Made by a program: the position numbers and the translations under genes. From assembly GCF_900095205.1 (NCBI RefSeq), contig NZ_LT606951.1, positions 558,001 to 622,000 on the forward strand: DNA of 64,000 nt. The letters are read 5' to 3'. Below the pieces are notes generated by a model. That model saw only the letters and a list, made by a program, of their open reading frames with translations, had not been told where the DNA came from and did not search any database. The DNA is from Polynucleobacter necessarius. Lineage in GTDB: Bacteria; Pseudomonadota; Gammaproteobacteria; Burkholderiales; Burkholderiaceae. Shown here piece by piece: positions 53,504-62,441 of this stretch; within the stretch, counting starts at the first letter, position 1; every line of letters begins with the position of its first letter.

Positions 53504-54119
53504 ACGCGAGCCAGACCAGCAATTTCTAGTAAATTTTGAGTTTCAAGGTAAGCCCATGATACCGCTATAGCTTCCCTGAATGGATGGAATCAAAGTACCC
53601 CCTAGGCCTTGAATACCATAAGCCCCCGGCTTTGCCAAAGGGCTCGTCACTCGCAATATAGGCTTGTATTTGATCGGGAGATAAGTCTGCAAATTGAACT
53701 TTAGATATTTGCACAAGCAGTATGGGGCTTTCATTTGGATTCATAGTTAGTGCCACTGCTGTTAATACTTCGTGTAATTTGCCACTGAGCATAATCAGAA
53801 TGCGTTCTGCATCTACTGCATCAATTGGTTTGCCCAGAATTTCACCGTCAGGGCTATTGGGTAGGCTAACCGTAGTATCGGCACAGAGAATAGGTGCCCA
53901 TGGCAAGCCGCTCTTTTGCCATCTAGTAAGAGCAGCAGCGCTCTTAGCTAAGGTAACTTGCTCTACATAGATGCGCGCTTTTTCTTGAGGAAGAGGGGCT
54001 TCAATGCTTTCGCTATCCTCGCCTGAATTAGGCAAGAGCATTTCAAAGCGTACGCCGATTTGTTTTAAGAGTTTTTGGCGACGAGGGCTTTGTGAGGCAA
54101 GGTAAACGTAAGAGTACAA
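53500..54119 (-). pseudogene. maf: Maf-family nucleotide pyrophosphatase, frameshifted at the end
   Basis: Minus strand from 54119: YVYLASQSPRRQKLLKQIGV (the Maf signature with SxSPRR), CADTTVSL and GKPIDAVDAERILIMLSGK are intact. The conserved late segment is shifted near 53625 (EPFGKAG, then [20 protein letters not shown] in the other frame), and a further base is missing near 53545 (GIMGLP, then ETQNLLEIAGLARV). The restored gene would stop at 53500, overlapping the rng start. Maf enzymes remove non-canonical nucleotides. The C-terminal third including a catalytic Gln/Lys region is lost. Confidence 0.84.
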
Positions 54120-54123
54120 GGGA

Positions 54124-54570
54124 TTACTCGCGATAGTAGGGGTGGCCCCTGCAGAATAGTCCAGGCTCGATACAGCTGCTCTACCAATAAGACTCTGCCA
54201 TTGCGTGTGGAAATGTCAGACTAGAGAGGCGCCACATGGCTTGCGCACTAGTTTTTAAGCTGGAATCCAAGTCATCGGCGCCACCGATTAAAAAAGTAAT
54301 ATCAAAATCCTCTTGGCGCCAGCTAGCGAGTTGAGTTGCTAGATTTTAAGTAATTTGGTCTTTTCCGCGCTCATCTAATGCGATGATTCTAGATCCCTTG
54401 GGGATGGCGGCCGATATTTTGACTGCTTCTTTAGCGGGAGTGAGATCAGGCTTGATCTCTTTGATTTCGATGCTGCAATCCGCAAGCATTCGTTTGATGT
54501 AGTCATGAGTTGCCGTAGCAACCCCCCAATCGGGCATCTTATGGCCAACTGAAACAATGGTGAGGCGCAT
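54124..54570 (-). pseudogene. rlmH: 23S rRNA pseudouridine-1915 methyltransferase, broken
   Basis: Minus strand from 54570: MRLTIVSVGHKMPDW, KGSRIIALDERGKD, then TAA near 54346 where a Glu or Gln codon fits. The rest (NLATQLASWRQEDFDITFLI, GGADDL with the SAM-binding glycines) is in frame. Two shifts follow near 54200 (VLLVEQLYRAWTILQG) and 54145 (HPYYRE, stop 54124). RlmH is a homodimeric SPOUT enzyme that needs its C-terminal knot, which is disrupted. At least three lesions. Confidence 0.85.
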
Positions 54571-54621
54571 CGATGCGGCTTGTGCTGAAGTTATTCTTCG
54601 TTGTCTTCAGATTCGCTGGCT

Positions 54622-54984
54622 TTAGCAAGCCCTTTTGCTACCCGCTAACTTCACGCGTACTGGCTTGGCGCCCCACATACCTTCAAGCTGATAGTAAGAG
54701 CGGAGTATGGGTTGCAAAATATGTACGACGATATCGCCACAATCTACCAATACCCACTCGCCAGTTTCCAAGCCTTCGATAGAGATGACTTCTCCACCTT
54801 TGGCATTCACCTCCTCTTTGACTGACATTGCCAAAGACCGTGTTTGACGATTGCTTGAGCCAGTGGCGATCACCACGCGATCAAACAATTCGCTTAATTT
54901 AGTGGTGTCGTAAACGCGGATGTCCTGTGCTTTCACATCTTCTAGGGCATCAATCACGACGCGTTGTAATTTACGTAAGTCCAT
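54622..54984 (-). CDS. rsfS: Ribosomal silencing factor RsfS
   Basis: A 120-residue protein that blocks 30S-50S joining by binding L14: LQRVVIDALEDVKAQDIRVY, FDRVVIATGSSNRQTRSLAM, GEWVLVDCGDIVVHI. The conserved core is complete. The end VKLAGSKRAC is short and basic. One base earlier or later gives a tail LAKASESEDNEE to a stop at 54591-54593, so a one-base loss may have cut an acidic extension; the core function is probably kept. It lies between nadD and rlmH in the common order. Confidence 0.9.
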   Translation of the reverse strand: MDLRKLQRVVIDALEDVKAQDIRVYDTTKLSELFDRVVIATGSSNRQTRSLAMSVKEEVNAKGGEVISIEGLETGEWVLVDCGDIVVHILQPILRSYYQLEGMWGAKPVRVKLAGSKRAC

Positions 54985-55021
54985 ATTTTCTCGGCAATAA
55001 TTTTTTAGATTTAGGGTGATC

Positions 55022-55720
55022 TTAACTTGATTGCTGATACAAGCCCAGTTTTGTAATGATTTCTAGGGTATGGGTGGGGATTTTCTTAGAAGCTATAGAG
55101 CTTCTTGAGGATGACTTCAGCTGCCCCCTCAGTTCGGTAGAGGATAGGTCAACATTGAGGCTTTTATCGATGTATATGAGGCCTGCAGGGCTATTTTCAA
55201 GGGCGGCGGCCTGCATGGTTTGGTGATCTTCTAAAAATTGGTGGACCTCAGGGTTCATTTTTTGTTTTAAATCATGGCGAGGTCTATTCGCTACAGCAAA
55301 ATTGACGTACTGACTGAGTTTTTCCCAAGAATTCCAATTCGGTAGCGCCACTAAAGAATCTACCCCCATGAGCCAATTGAGGCTGGCACTGGAGCCAAAA
55401 CGCTCGCGTAACGCCTTAACAGTGTCGATTGCGTAACTCGGTCTAGCACGATCAATTTCGATCCGATCAATTCCTGCTTGTGTTGGAATCTTTAGATATA
55501 AAAATGCACGAGCCAAATCAATGCCAGCAGCCTCTGTTAGTTGTAAGCGCGTTTCAGCAGGTGTAATTCCGCTCCCTTTTTGCCAAGGTTCGCCACTAGG
55601 GATGAGCAATAAGGCGTCAAGCTTTAATAATTTCGCAAAATGGGTGGCCAAGCGAAGATGGCCAACATGAGGAGGATCAAAGGTGCCCCCAAGAATGCCA
55701 ATTTTTTTAATGGTGCTCAA
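55022..55720 (-). CDS. nadD: Nicotinate-nucleotide adenylyltransferase
   Basis: A 232-residue NAD synthesis enzyme, intact. The nucleotide-binding loop with HxGH is GILGGTFDPPHVGHLRLATH; LLIPSGEPWQKG, LNWLMGVDSLVALPNW and the final DLSSTELRGQL with a shortened ISxTxxR-like motif are present. It converts nicotinate mononucleotide to the dinucleotide. It follows hemF by 10 bp and precedes rsfS by 37 bp. Confidence 0.94.
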   Translation of the reverse strand: MSTIKKIGILGGTFDPPHVGHLRLATHFAKLLKLDALLLIPSGEPWQKGSGITPAETRLQLTEAAGIDLARAFLYLKIPTQAGIDRIEIDRARPSYAIDTVKALRERFGSSASLNWLMGVDSLVALPNWNSWEKLSQYVNFAVANRPRHDLKQKMNPEVHQFLEDHQTMQAAALENSPAGLIYIDKSLNVDLSSTELRGQLKSSSRSSIASKKIPTHTLEIITKLGLYQQSS

Positions 55721-55730
55721 TGACGGATGC

Positions 55731-56663
55731 TCAAGCTAGCCAATCACGCGGCTTCAAATAATAATCATAGAGTTTGGCCTCTGGTGTGCCGGGCTCTGGG
55801 TGCCAGTTGTACCGCCATTGAACCACTGGCGGCATCGACATCAGAATGGATTCTGTGCGACCGCCAGAGTGCAGCCCAAAGATGGTTCCTCGATCAAAAA
55901 TGAGATTGTACTCTACATATCGACCACGTCGGTATTCTTGAAAAGATTTTTCTGCCGAGGTAAAGCTATCCTGATAACGCCGTTCCACAATCGGTGGATA
56001 AGCGTCAATGAAGGCGTTACCCACTGCGCGAGTCATGGCAAAACTTTGCTCAAAGCCGAGCTCATTAAAGTCGTCGAAGAAAATCCCCCCAATACCGCGC
56101 GGTTCTTCGCGATGCTTTAGGTAAAAATATTCATCGCACCATTTTTTGAAGCGTGGATAAAGCTCCTCACCAAAAGGATCTAATGCATTTTTAGCGGTTT
56201 GATGAAAGTGTTTGCAGTCTTCATCGACGCCATAATACGGGGTAAGATCAAAGCCGCCCCCAAACCACCAAACTGGCTCCTTGCCTGGTGCTTGAGCGAT
56301 AAAGCAGCGGACGTTCATATGGGTGGTGGGAACCTTGGGGTTGTTTGGATGAAATACCAAAGACACACCCATTGCTTCAAAACTTCGTCCCGCCACTTCT
56401 GGGCGATGATGTGATGCTGAGGGGGGCATTTGATCGCCACGAACGTGGGAGAAGCCTACGCCACCCTTTTCTAGAATATTGCCACCATCCGAAATGCAGG
56501 TGCGACCATATCCTTTGAGTTTGCTATCTTCAGGCTTATGCCATTCATCCACGATAAAGACTTTGCCATCTAATGCGCTCATCGCACTTGTGATGCGATC
56601 TTGTAGGCCTAAAAAATAATCTTTTAAGGCGGCGATATCGATTTGAGTAAATTTATCTGACAA
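55731..56663 (-). CDS. hemF: Oxygen-dependent coproporphyrinogen III oxidase
   Basis: A 310-residue haem biosynthesis enzyme, intact. [53 protein letters not shown] and [20 protein letters not shown] are diagnostic. It needs O2, suggesting an aerobic lifestyle is retained. Between purD and nadD in the same orientation. Confidence 0.96.
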   Translation of the reverse strand: MSDKFTQIDIAALKDYFLGLQDRITSAMSALDGKVFIVDEWHKPEDSKLKGYGRTCISDGGNILEKGGVGFSHVRGDQMPPSASHHRPEVAGRSFEAMGVSLVFHPNNPKVPTTHMNVRCFIAQAPGKEPVWWFGGGFDLTPYYGVDEDCKHFHQTAKNALDPFGEELYPRFKKWCDEYFYLKHREEPRGIGGIFFDDFNELGFEQSFAMTRAVGNAFIDAYPPIVERRYQDSFTSAEKSFQEYRRGRYVEYNLIFDRGTIFGLHSGGRTESILMSMPPVVQWRYNWHPEPGTPEAKLYDYYLKPRDWLA

Positions 56664-56686
56664 GGAAGCTTTGACTTTATGAGGAT

Positions 56687-57964
56687 TTACTTGATTGCGC
56701 GGTAACCAATATCTTTACGATATTGCATGCCGTCAAACTGAATTTGATTGATTGCTTCGTATGCCTTTTGTTGTGCGCCACGAACAGTGTCCGCCAAACC
56801 AACAATACACATCACCCGACCGCCAGATGTTACTAGTTTGCCATCTTGTAGCTTGGTGCCAGCGTGGAAAGTGATTTGGTCTTCGGTATCAGCTGGTATG
56901 CCAGTAATCTCATCTCCAGCACGAGGGGTATCAGGATAGTGATGGGCTGCAAGAACGACACCTAGTGCAGTGCGGCGATCCCACTCCAATTCCACTTCAT
57001 TCAGCTTGCCATCTACAGCATGGTCTAAGGCATTGACAAGATCGCTGCGTAAACGTGCCATGATGGGCTGTGTTTCAGGGTCACCCATGCGACAGTTAAA
57101 TTCTAAAGTTTTGATCTTCCCATCTGGGGCAATCATGAGACCGGCATATAAGAAGCCTGTATAAGGGATGCCGTCAGATTGCATGCCTTTCACTGTTGGC
57201 ATGATGACTTCACGTAATGCGCGCGCATGGATTTCAGGTGTCACTACTGGAGCAGGTGAGTAGGCACCCATACCGCCAGTATTAGGACCTTGATCTGCAT
57301 CTAGTAAACGTTTGTGATCTTGACTTGTTGCCAAAGCAAGAACATTTTTGCCATCCACTAAAACAATAAAGCTAGCCTCTTCGCCTGTGAGAAATTCTTC
57401 AATCACTACTCTAGCGCCTGCGTTACCTAATTTGTTGTCAGCGAGCATCATGTCAACAGCAACATGCGCTTCTTCAAGGCTTATGGCAACCACCACACCT
57501 TTGCCAGCAGCAAGACCATCAGCTTTAATTACAATCGGCGCACCTTTTGAGTCAATATAAGCATGTGCCTCAAGTGCATTCGAGAAGGTTTGATAATCAA
57601 CAGTGGGAATGCCATGCCGCTTCATAAAAGCCTTAGAGAAATCTTTGGAAGACTCCAGTTGGGCTGCTAATTGCGTAGGTCCAAAAATACGCAGACCGTT
57701 GTTGCGGAATACATCGACGATGCCAGCAGCGAGTGGGGCCTCAGGGCCAACTACTGTGAGGTGAATTTTTTCACGCTTGGCAAAATCAGCCAACGCTTGT
57801 AATCCAGTAATCGGTAAGTTTTCAATGCCCGCGGCAGCTTGCTTTGCGGTAGCAGTCCCGCCATTACCAGGCGCAACATAGACTTTTTGTACTTGAGACG
57901 ATTGCGCTAATTTCCAGGCTAAAGCGTGTTCACGTCCGCCAGATCCGATCAATAAAATTTTCAT
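56687..57964 (-). CDS. purD: Phosphoribosylamine-glycine ligase
   Basis: A 425-residue ATP-grasp enzyme of purine synthesis, intact. [68 protein letters not shown] and [18 protein letters not shown] cover the family. It uses glycine, ATP and phosphoribosylamine. Start 57964 has a GGA-containing site upstream; 56 bp separate it from yebC. Confidence 0.97.
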   Translation of the reverse strand: MKILLIGSGGREHALAWKLAQSSQVQKVYVAPGNGGTATAKQAAAGIENLPITGLQALADFAKREKIHLTVVGPEAPLAAGIVDVFRNNGLRIFGPTQLAAQLESSKDFSKAFMKRHGIPTVDYQTFSNALEAHAYIDSKGAPIVIKADGLAAGKGVVVAISLEEAHVAVDMMLADNKLGNAGARVVIEEFLTGEEASFIVLVDGKNVLALATSQDHKRLLDADQGPNTGGMGAYSPAPVVTPEIHARALREVIMPTVKGMQSDGIPYTGFLYAGLMIAPDGKIKTLEFNCRMGDPETQPIMARLRSDLVNALDHAVDGKLNEVELEWDRRTALGVVLAAHHYPDTPRAGDEITGIPADTEDQITFHAGTKLQDGKLVTSGGRVMCIVGLADTVRGAQQKAYEAINQIQFDGMQYRKDIGYRAIK

Positions 57965-58020
57965 AACAAGCTATCAGTAGTGTAGTGATGAGTGGGAAAT
58001 TAAAAGTAATGTAAGTAAAT

Positions 58021-58740
58021 TTAAAGAGCAGCGTTTGTAAATACTTCCTGTACATCATCCAAATTCTCTAATGCATCAAGCAGCTTCTGCGTACTTTCTG
58101 CCTGCTCACCCTTAAGGGTGATTTCAGTCTCAGGGCGCATGGTAACAGTAGCCAGCTCAGGTTTGAGACCTGCCTTGCTAATGGCATTTTGAACTTTTGA
58201 AAAATCAGGTACAGGGGATAAGACCTCCAGGGATCCATCATCATGCGTAATCACATCTTCTGCGCCAGCATCTAAGGCTACCTCCATGAGTTGATCTTCG
58301 CTGGTGCCTGGAGCAAATAACATTTGACCGCAGTGCTTAAACAAGAAGGCAACGGAACCCTCGGTCCCCATATTGCCGCCATTTTTATTAAATGCGTGGC
58401 GTACCTCTGCAACGGTGCGGGTGCGGTTATCTGTCAAGCAATCAACAATAATGGCAGCGCCATTGATGCCATAACCTTCATAACGAATTTCTTCATAGTT
58501 TACCCCCTCAAGAGATCCGGTGCCGCGCTGAATCGCTCTTTGAACGTTATCGTTGGGCATATTAGAGTCTTTGGCTTTATCAATAGCCAGGCGTAATCGC
58601 GGGTTAGTCGCAATATCGCCCCCGCCCAGTTTGGCGGCTACAGTAATTTCTTTGATGAGTTTGGTCCAAATCTTGCCGCGTTTTTCGTCCTGACGACCTT
58701 TGCGGTGCTGAATATTGGCCCATTTCGAATGGCCGGCCAT
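58021..58740 (-). CDS. yebC: YebC/PmpR family regulatory protein
   Basis: A 239-residue TACO1/YebC protein, intact: [60 protein letters not shown] and [11 protein letters not shown]. Members act as transcription regulators or as translation factors for proline stretches. First gene of the leftward group with purD and hemF. Confidence 0.95.
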   Translation of the reverse strand: MAGHSKWANIQHRKGRQDEKRGKIWTKLIKEITVAAKLGGGDIATNPRLRLAIDKAKDSNMPNDNVQRAIQRGTGSLEGVNYEEIRYEGYGINGAAIIVDCLTDNRTRTVAEVRHAFNKNGGNMGTEGSVAFLFKHCGQMLFAPGTSEDQLMEVALDAGAEDVITHDDGSLEVLSPVPDFSKVQNAISKAGLKPELATVTMRPETEITLKGEQAESTQKLLDALENLDDVQEVFTNAAL

Positions 58741-58889
58741 ACGGGTAATTCCTTTTAATAATTTGGCTAGAAGCCCTCATTTTAAGGGGTTCTATGCCCA
58801 AGGTAGGGGGTAACAACACATTTTTTGTTACACTCTCATGTTTTAGCAGTATCTCAGTATCTTAAGCAGATTTTCCACTGTAAACACCT

Positions 58890-58974
58890 GCCTCGGTGAT
58901 GGAATTGGTAGACGTGCCGGACTCAAAATCCGGTGCCGCAAGGCGTGGCGGTTCGAGTCCGCCCCGAGGCACCA
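58890..58974 (+). tRNA. tRNA-Leu (anticodon CAA)
   Basis: Class II tRNA: acceptor GCCTCGG / CCGAGGC, a long variable arm, anticodon loop CTCAAAA (CAA), T-arm GCGGTTCGAGTCCGC and encoded CCA. Complete. Confidence 0.96.
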
Positions 58975-58997
58975 TCAAAGACTTGTCAGTCTTTGAT
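58974..58997. terminator. Hairpin after tRNA-Leu, candidate terminator
   Basis: Perfect 10-bp stem ATCAAAGACT / AGTCTTTGAT with a 4-base loop beginning at the CCA end of the tRNA and ending 15 bp before the convergent cysB stop. It lacks a T-tract, so it may be a processing or weak termination site. Confidence 0.45.
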
Positions 58998-59011
58998 CAT
59001 TCCCAAATAAT

Positions 59012-59953
59012 TTAAATCTCGTAAGTGTCTGCCTCGCTCGACATGGCTTGCTCAACAATTTTCTTGGTGAGCGTGGGAGAGAAGAGTTCAATAAATGTAT
59101 ATACAAATGAGCGCAAGTACGCTCCTTGTTTAAAACCAAGATGGGTAACATTGTTTCCGAATAAATGACCTGCTGGTATCACTTTGAGATTGCGATCTCG
59201 ATCAGGGTCATATGCATGACCAGCAACAATGCCGATACCCATACCGGTCTCTACATAAGTTTTAATGACGTCAGCATCAATAGCTTCCAAAATAATGTCT
59301 GGCGTAATGTTTCTTTGTGCAAAGGCCGCATCAATTTTGCTACGACCTGCAAATGCTTTGTCATAGGTGATGATTGGATACTTGGCGATCTCTTCTAAGG
59401 TAAGCGTGGCTTGATTCAGAAGGGGGTGGCTTAATGGCACCATCAGCACGTGTTGCCATTGATAACCGGGTAAAGCAAGCACCCCAGGAGTATTGGCGAT
59501 GCCTTCTGTGGCAATTGCAATATCCGCGCGATCATGCGTCAATAATTCCGCAATTTGTCTGGGACTACCTTGCTGGATACTGACTTTTACCTTTGGAAAT
59601 CGTTTGGTAAATTCGGTTAGCACCTTAGGGAGTGCGTAACGTGCTTGCGTGTGAGTTGTGGCGATCACAAAACTACCTTGATCTTGACTGGCAAAATCTT
59701 TGCCAACTCTTTTGAGGGTTTCGACCTCATCTAAGATGCGCTCAATGGAGCTCAAAATGCGTTTGCCAGGCTCTGTAAGGGAGCGAATACGCTTTCCATG
59801 ACGACGAAAGATTTCTACCCCTAGCTCATCTTCCAGCTCAATGATTGCTTTAGATACTCCTGGCTGAGAGGTAAATAGTGCCTTTGCGACGGTCGTTAAG
59901 TTGAAATTTTGCCTAACGGCTTCCCGTACGAAACGGAATTGATGAAGATTCAT
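59012..59953 (-). CDS. cysB: LysR-family regulator CysB
   Basis: A 313-residue regulator of sulfur assimilation, intact. MNLHQFRFVREAVRQNFNLT and the helix-turn-helix (SQPGVSKAIIELEDELGVEI) match CysB, and the effector domain has TTHTQARYALPKVLTEF and ETGMGIGIVAG. In this group it activates sulfate uptake and reduction genes using O-acetylserine or N-acetylserine signals. Alone, between tRNA-Leu and lptG. Confidence 0.92.
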   Translation of the reverse strand: MNLHQFRFVREAVRQNFNLTTVAKALFTSQPGVSKAIIELEDELGVEIFRRHGKRIRSLTEPGKRILSSIERILDEVETLKRVGKDFASQDQGSFVIATTHTQARYALPKVLTEFTKRFPKVKVSIQQGSPRQIAELLTHDRADIAIATEGIANTPGVLALPGYQWQHVLMVPLSHPLLNQATLTLEEIAKYPIITYDKAFAGRSKIDAAFAQRNITPDIILEAIDADVIKTYVETGMGIGIVAGHAYDPDRDRNLKVIPAGHLFGNNVTHLGFKQGAYLRSFVYTFIELFSPTLTKKIVEQAMSSEADTYEI

Positions 59954-60014
59954 AAGATTCCTATCTATATATCAACAAAGATATAGGAATCAAATTCTAA
60001 ATGATTTTTGGGTA

Positions 60015-61169
60015 TTAAGCCTTAGAAACCCAACGCAGGCCAATGAGGGCTAGTAAGAAATAGATCAATGGCGGCGTTAAGGCGGTCAAAAGAGCCGGCC
60101 AAGATCCCAAGAGTCCCACATTAGAAAAGAGGGAATTGAATAGCTGGAAGCTCATGCCCAACATGATTCCCCCAAATACTTTGATACCTACACTACCTGC
60201 GCGTACTTTTAAATAGGCGAATGGTAGTGCCAAGGTAAGCATCACAAAAATAGTAAATGGGTAAATCACCTTTTTCCAAAAGGCAATGGAGTGGCGTTGC
60301 GCATCTTGCTTGTTATCGCGCAAATGAGAAATAAAGCGACCTAAACTCACAATTGACATTTTTTCAGGGCTAATCAAGAGCACATTCAAAATTTGTGGGG
60401 TAACTTCAGACTCGAGCGTCAAAATAGGATGTGTAAAAGTGCGTGCGCTAAATACGGGATTTAGCGGGTCCGATTGTTTTGTTTCTTTAAAGCGAGTTTC
60501 AGTAACATCATTTAAAATCCAAATACCTGTTTCATCAAACTTCCCTGCTTCAGCGCTTCGAATCGATAAAAGATGGTAGGCGTCATTAAATTCATACATC
60601 CGGATATTGTGAATTTCATTATCTTTATCAACCTTGCCTACGTTGACATAACGAACACCAGGTCGCACAGGGCCGCTGCCATCTTCATCGCGTAAACGAT
60701 CTCTTACCCAAACACCCGTTCTAAACTGGGATGAATATGCGGATCCCATTGCTTTCATGCGAATCTGATCGGACTTAGCTTCGGCGTATGGTCCAACCCA
60801 TTCGCTCATGATGAGCGTAAGAACAATCAAAGGAAGTGAGATTTTGGTGAGGGTGATGAGGCCTCGTTTTACATCTAAGCCGGCGATACAAAGAATAGTG
60901 AATTCAGACTGGCTGGCGAGCATTGCAAATACATAGATACTGCCTATTAAACCGGCAATCGGAATAATTTCCGAAATGCGGCTAGGTGCTTTTAAGAGTA
61001 CATGAAGTAATGCTAAGGGAAGCGTATAAGCGCCTTGTACGGATCCCAGCTCGCTCAGAATATCGAAGAACAAAAATAGAGCCACAAGAGCAAACAAAAT
61101 GAAGCCAAAAGCAGCATAAATCTGCTTTGCTAGGTAACGTTCGTAGATGAAGGGAAAGAGCAACTTCAT
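60015..61169 (-). CDS. lptG: LPS export permease LptG
   Basis: A 384-residue inner-membrane protein of the YjgP/YjgQ family, intact. Three N-terminal helices (RYLAKQIYAAFGFILFALVA), a periplasmic beta-jellyroll domain (residues about 135-280) and three C-terminal helices. With LptF and LptB it extracts LPS from the inner membrane. Start overlaps the lptF stop (ATGA at 61166-61169). The ATPase gene is not in the window. Confidence 0.94.
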   Translation of the reverse strand: MKLLFPFIYERYLAKQIYAAFGFILFALVALFLFFDILSELGSVQGAYTLPLALLHVLLKAPSRISEIIPIAGLIGSIYVFAMLASQSEFTILCIAGLDVKRGLITLTKISLPLIVLTLIMSEWVGPYAEAKSDQIRMKAMGSAYSSQFRTGVWVRDRLRDEDGSGPVRPGVRYVNVGKVDKDNEIHNIRMYEFNDAYHLLSIRSAEAGKFDETGIWILNDVTETRFKETKQSDPLNPVFSARTFTHPILTLESEVTPQILNVLLISPEKMSIVSLGRFISHLRDNKQDAQRHSIAFWKKVIYPFTIFVMLTLALPFAYLKVRAGSVGIKVFGGIMLGMSFQLFNSLFSNVGLLGSWPALLTALTPPLIYFLLALIGLRWVSKA

Positions 61170-62281
61170 TTACTTGCCAAAGAAGCGGGTAGCTGACGAT
61201 GCCACCACTTTAAGGATGGATTAATGCGATTCCGAATTAACATGGTTGCAATGAATAGGGCGAGTAAATGTATTGGCCAAATTGCGACAAAAACACTGAC
61301 CTTGCCTTGCGAAACAAAATTCTGAGTCAGGTTAAGCAGGTTGCTATAAATCAAGTAAATCAAGACTGCATAAAACATTGCCGTGTAATTACCCAGGCGC
61401 GGGTTAACGTAGGCAAGAGGTATGGCAATCAGGACTAAGACTAAAGCCATCAAAGGCAGTCCGATACGCCAAAGTAACTCAGCTCGATTGGGATTTAGTG
61501 CAGCAGGAGACGGGTCATTCAGCAGTTCCTGAATAGTTTTTTCTCGATCACGCGGTGCTGGTGCTAAGGCATTTTTGCTGCGGATTTTTGTGCTGTATTC
61601 ATTGAATTCTAAAATCCTAAAATCAGGCTGGGTAGGCTGCCCTTCATATCTTCGGCCATTGTGTAGGACGACCGATTTCTCGCCACCTTCAGAGTTTTGA
61701 ATAAAGCCCGTGGAGGAAACTGCGATGCTAAGACGACCATTTTTTTGATCAGCTACGAAGATATTTTTTACTTCGCTCTTTTCAACATCTAGCTCTTCAA
61801 TAAAAAATACTCTCTCTGCCTTTGCGGACTCTTTAAATTGGCCGGCACTCACCATGGATACGTCATCACGTTGCTGAAAACGTTGACTAATGAGAGTCGA
61901 TTCGCGATTGGCCCAAGGCCAGACAAAAAGGGCTAGCAAAGCGATGACAATGATTAGCGGGGTGGCAAATTGCAAAATAGGGCGGATGAGATTCGTCACA
62001 CTTAATCCGCTTGCAAACCATACGATCATTTCTGAATCTTTGTACCAACGAACCAAAACAATCAGGGTGGCGACAAAGAGAGAAACTGTTAGAAGAACTG
62101 CAAGATAGCCTAGAGTTGCTAAGGCTATTAATACCAGCGCGTCTTCTGGGTTGACTGTACCGTTAGCAGCGTAACCTAGAATTCGAATCACCAAGGTGGT
62201 GACCATGATGGTAACTAAGACCAAAAAGACCCCGCCAGTCGTAAAACTGAGTTCGCGGCGAAGGGCCTGTTTAAAAATCAT
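61166..62281 (-). CDS. lptF: LPS export permease LptF
   Basis: A 371-residue partner of LptG, intact: FKQALRRELSFTTGGVFLVL, MIVWFASGLSVTNLIRPILQ, a periplasmic domain (EERVFFIEEL-like stretch) and the C-terminal PLAYVNPRLGNYTAMFYAVL. First gene of the pair, divergent from pepA with 160 bp between; this lptF-pepA arrangement is common in proteobacteria. Confidence 0.94.
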   Translation of the reverse strand: MIFKQALRRELSFTTGGVFLVLVTIMVTTLVIRILGYAANGTVNPEDALVLIALATLGYLAVLLTVSLFVATLIVLVRWYKDSEMIVWFASGLSVTNLIRPILQFATPLIIVIALLALFVWPWANRESTLISQRFQQRDDVSMVSAGQFKESAKAERVFFIEELDVEKSEVKNIFVADQKNGRLSIAVSSTGFIQNSEGGEKSVVLHNGRRYEGQPTQPDFRILEFNEYSTKIRSKNALAPAPRDREKTIQELLNDPSPAALNPNRAELLWRIGLPLMALVLVLIAIPLAYVNPRLGNYTAMFYAVLIYLIYSNLLNLTQNFVSQGKVSVFVAIWPIHLLALFIATMLIRNRINPSLKWWHRQLPASLASK

Positions 62282-62441
62282 GGGAATTTAAGGGTCGGGA
62301 TTTGCGGGGTTATGGGTGGCTACAAATGGCTTATATTGCTGCTGTTAGGGGATGTTGATCTCATGTCGGAGGATAATGGATAAACGTCTCAAGTTAACAA
62401 ATTACCTCCCTTTTGAACCGACCAAAATACCGTAATAGATT

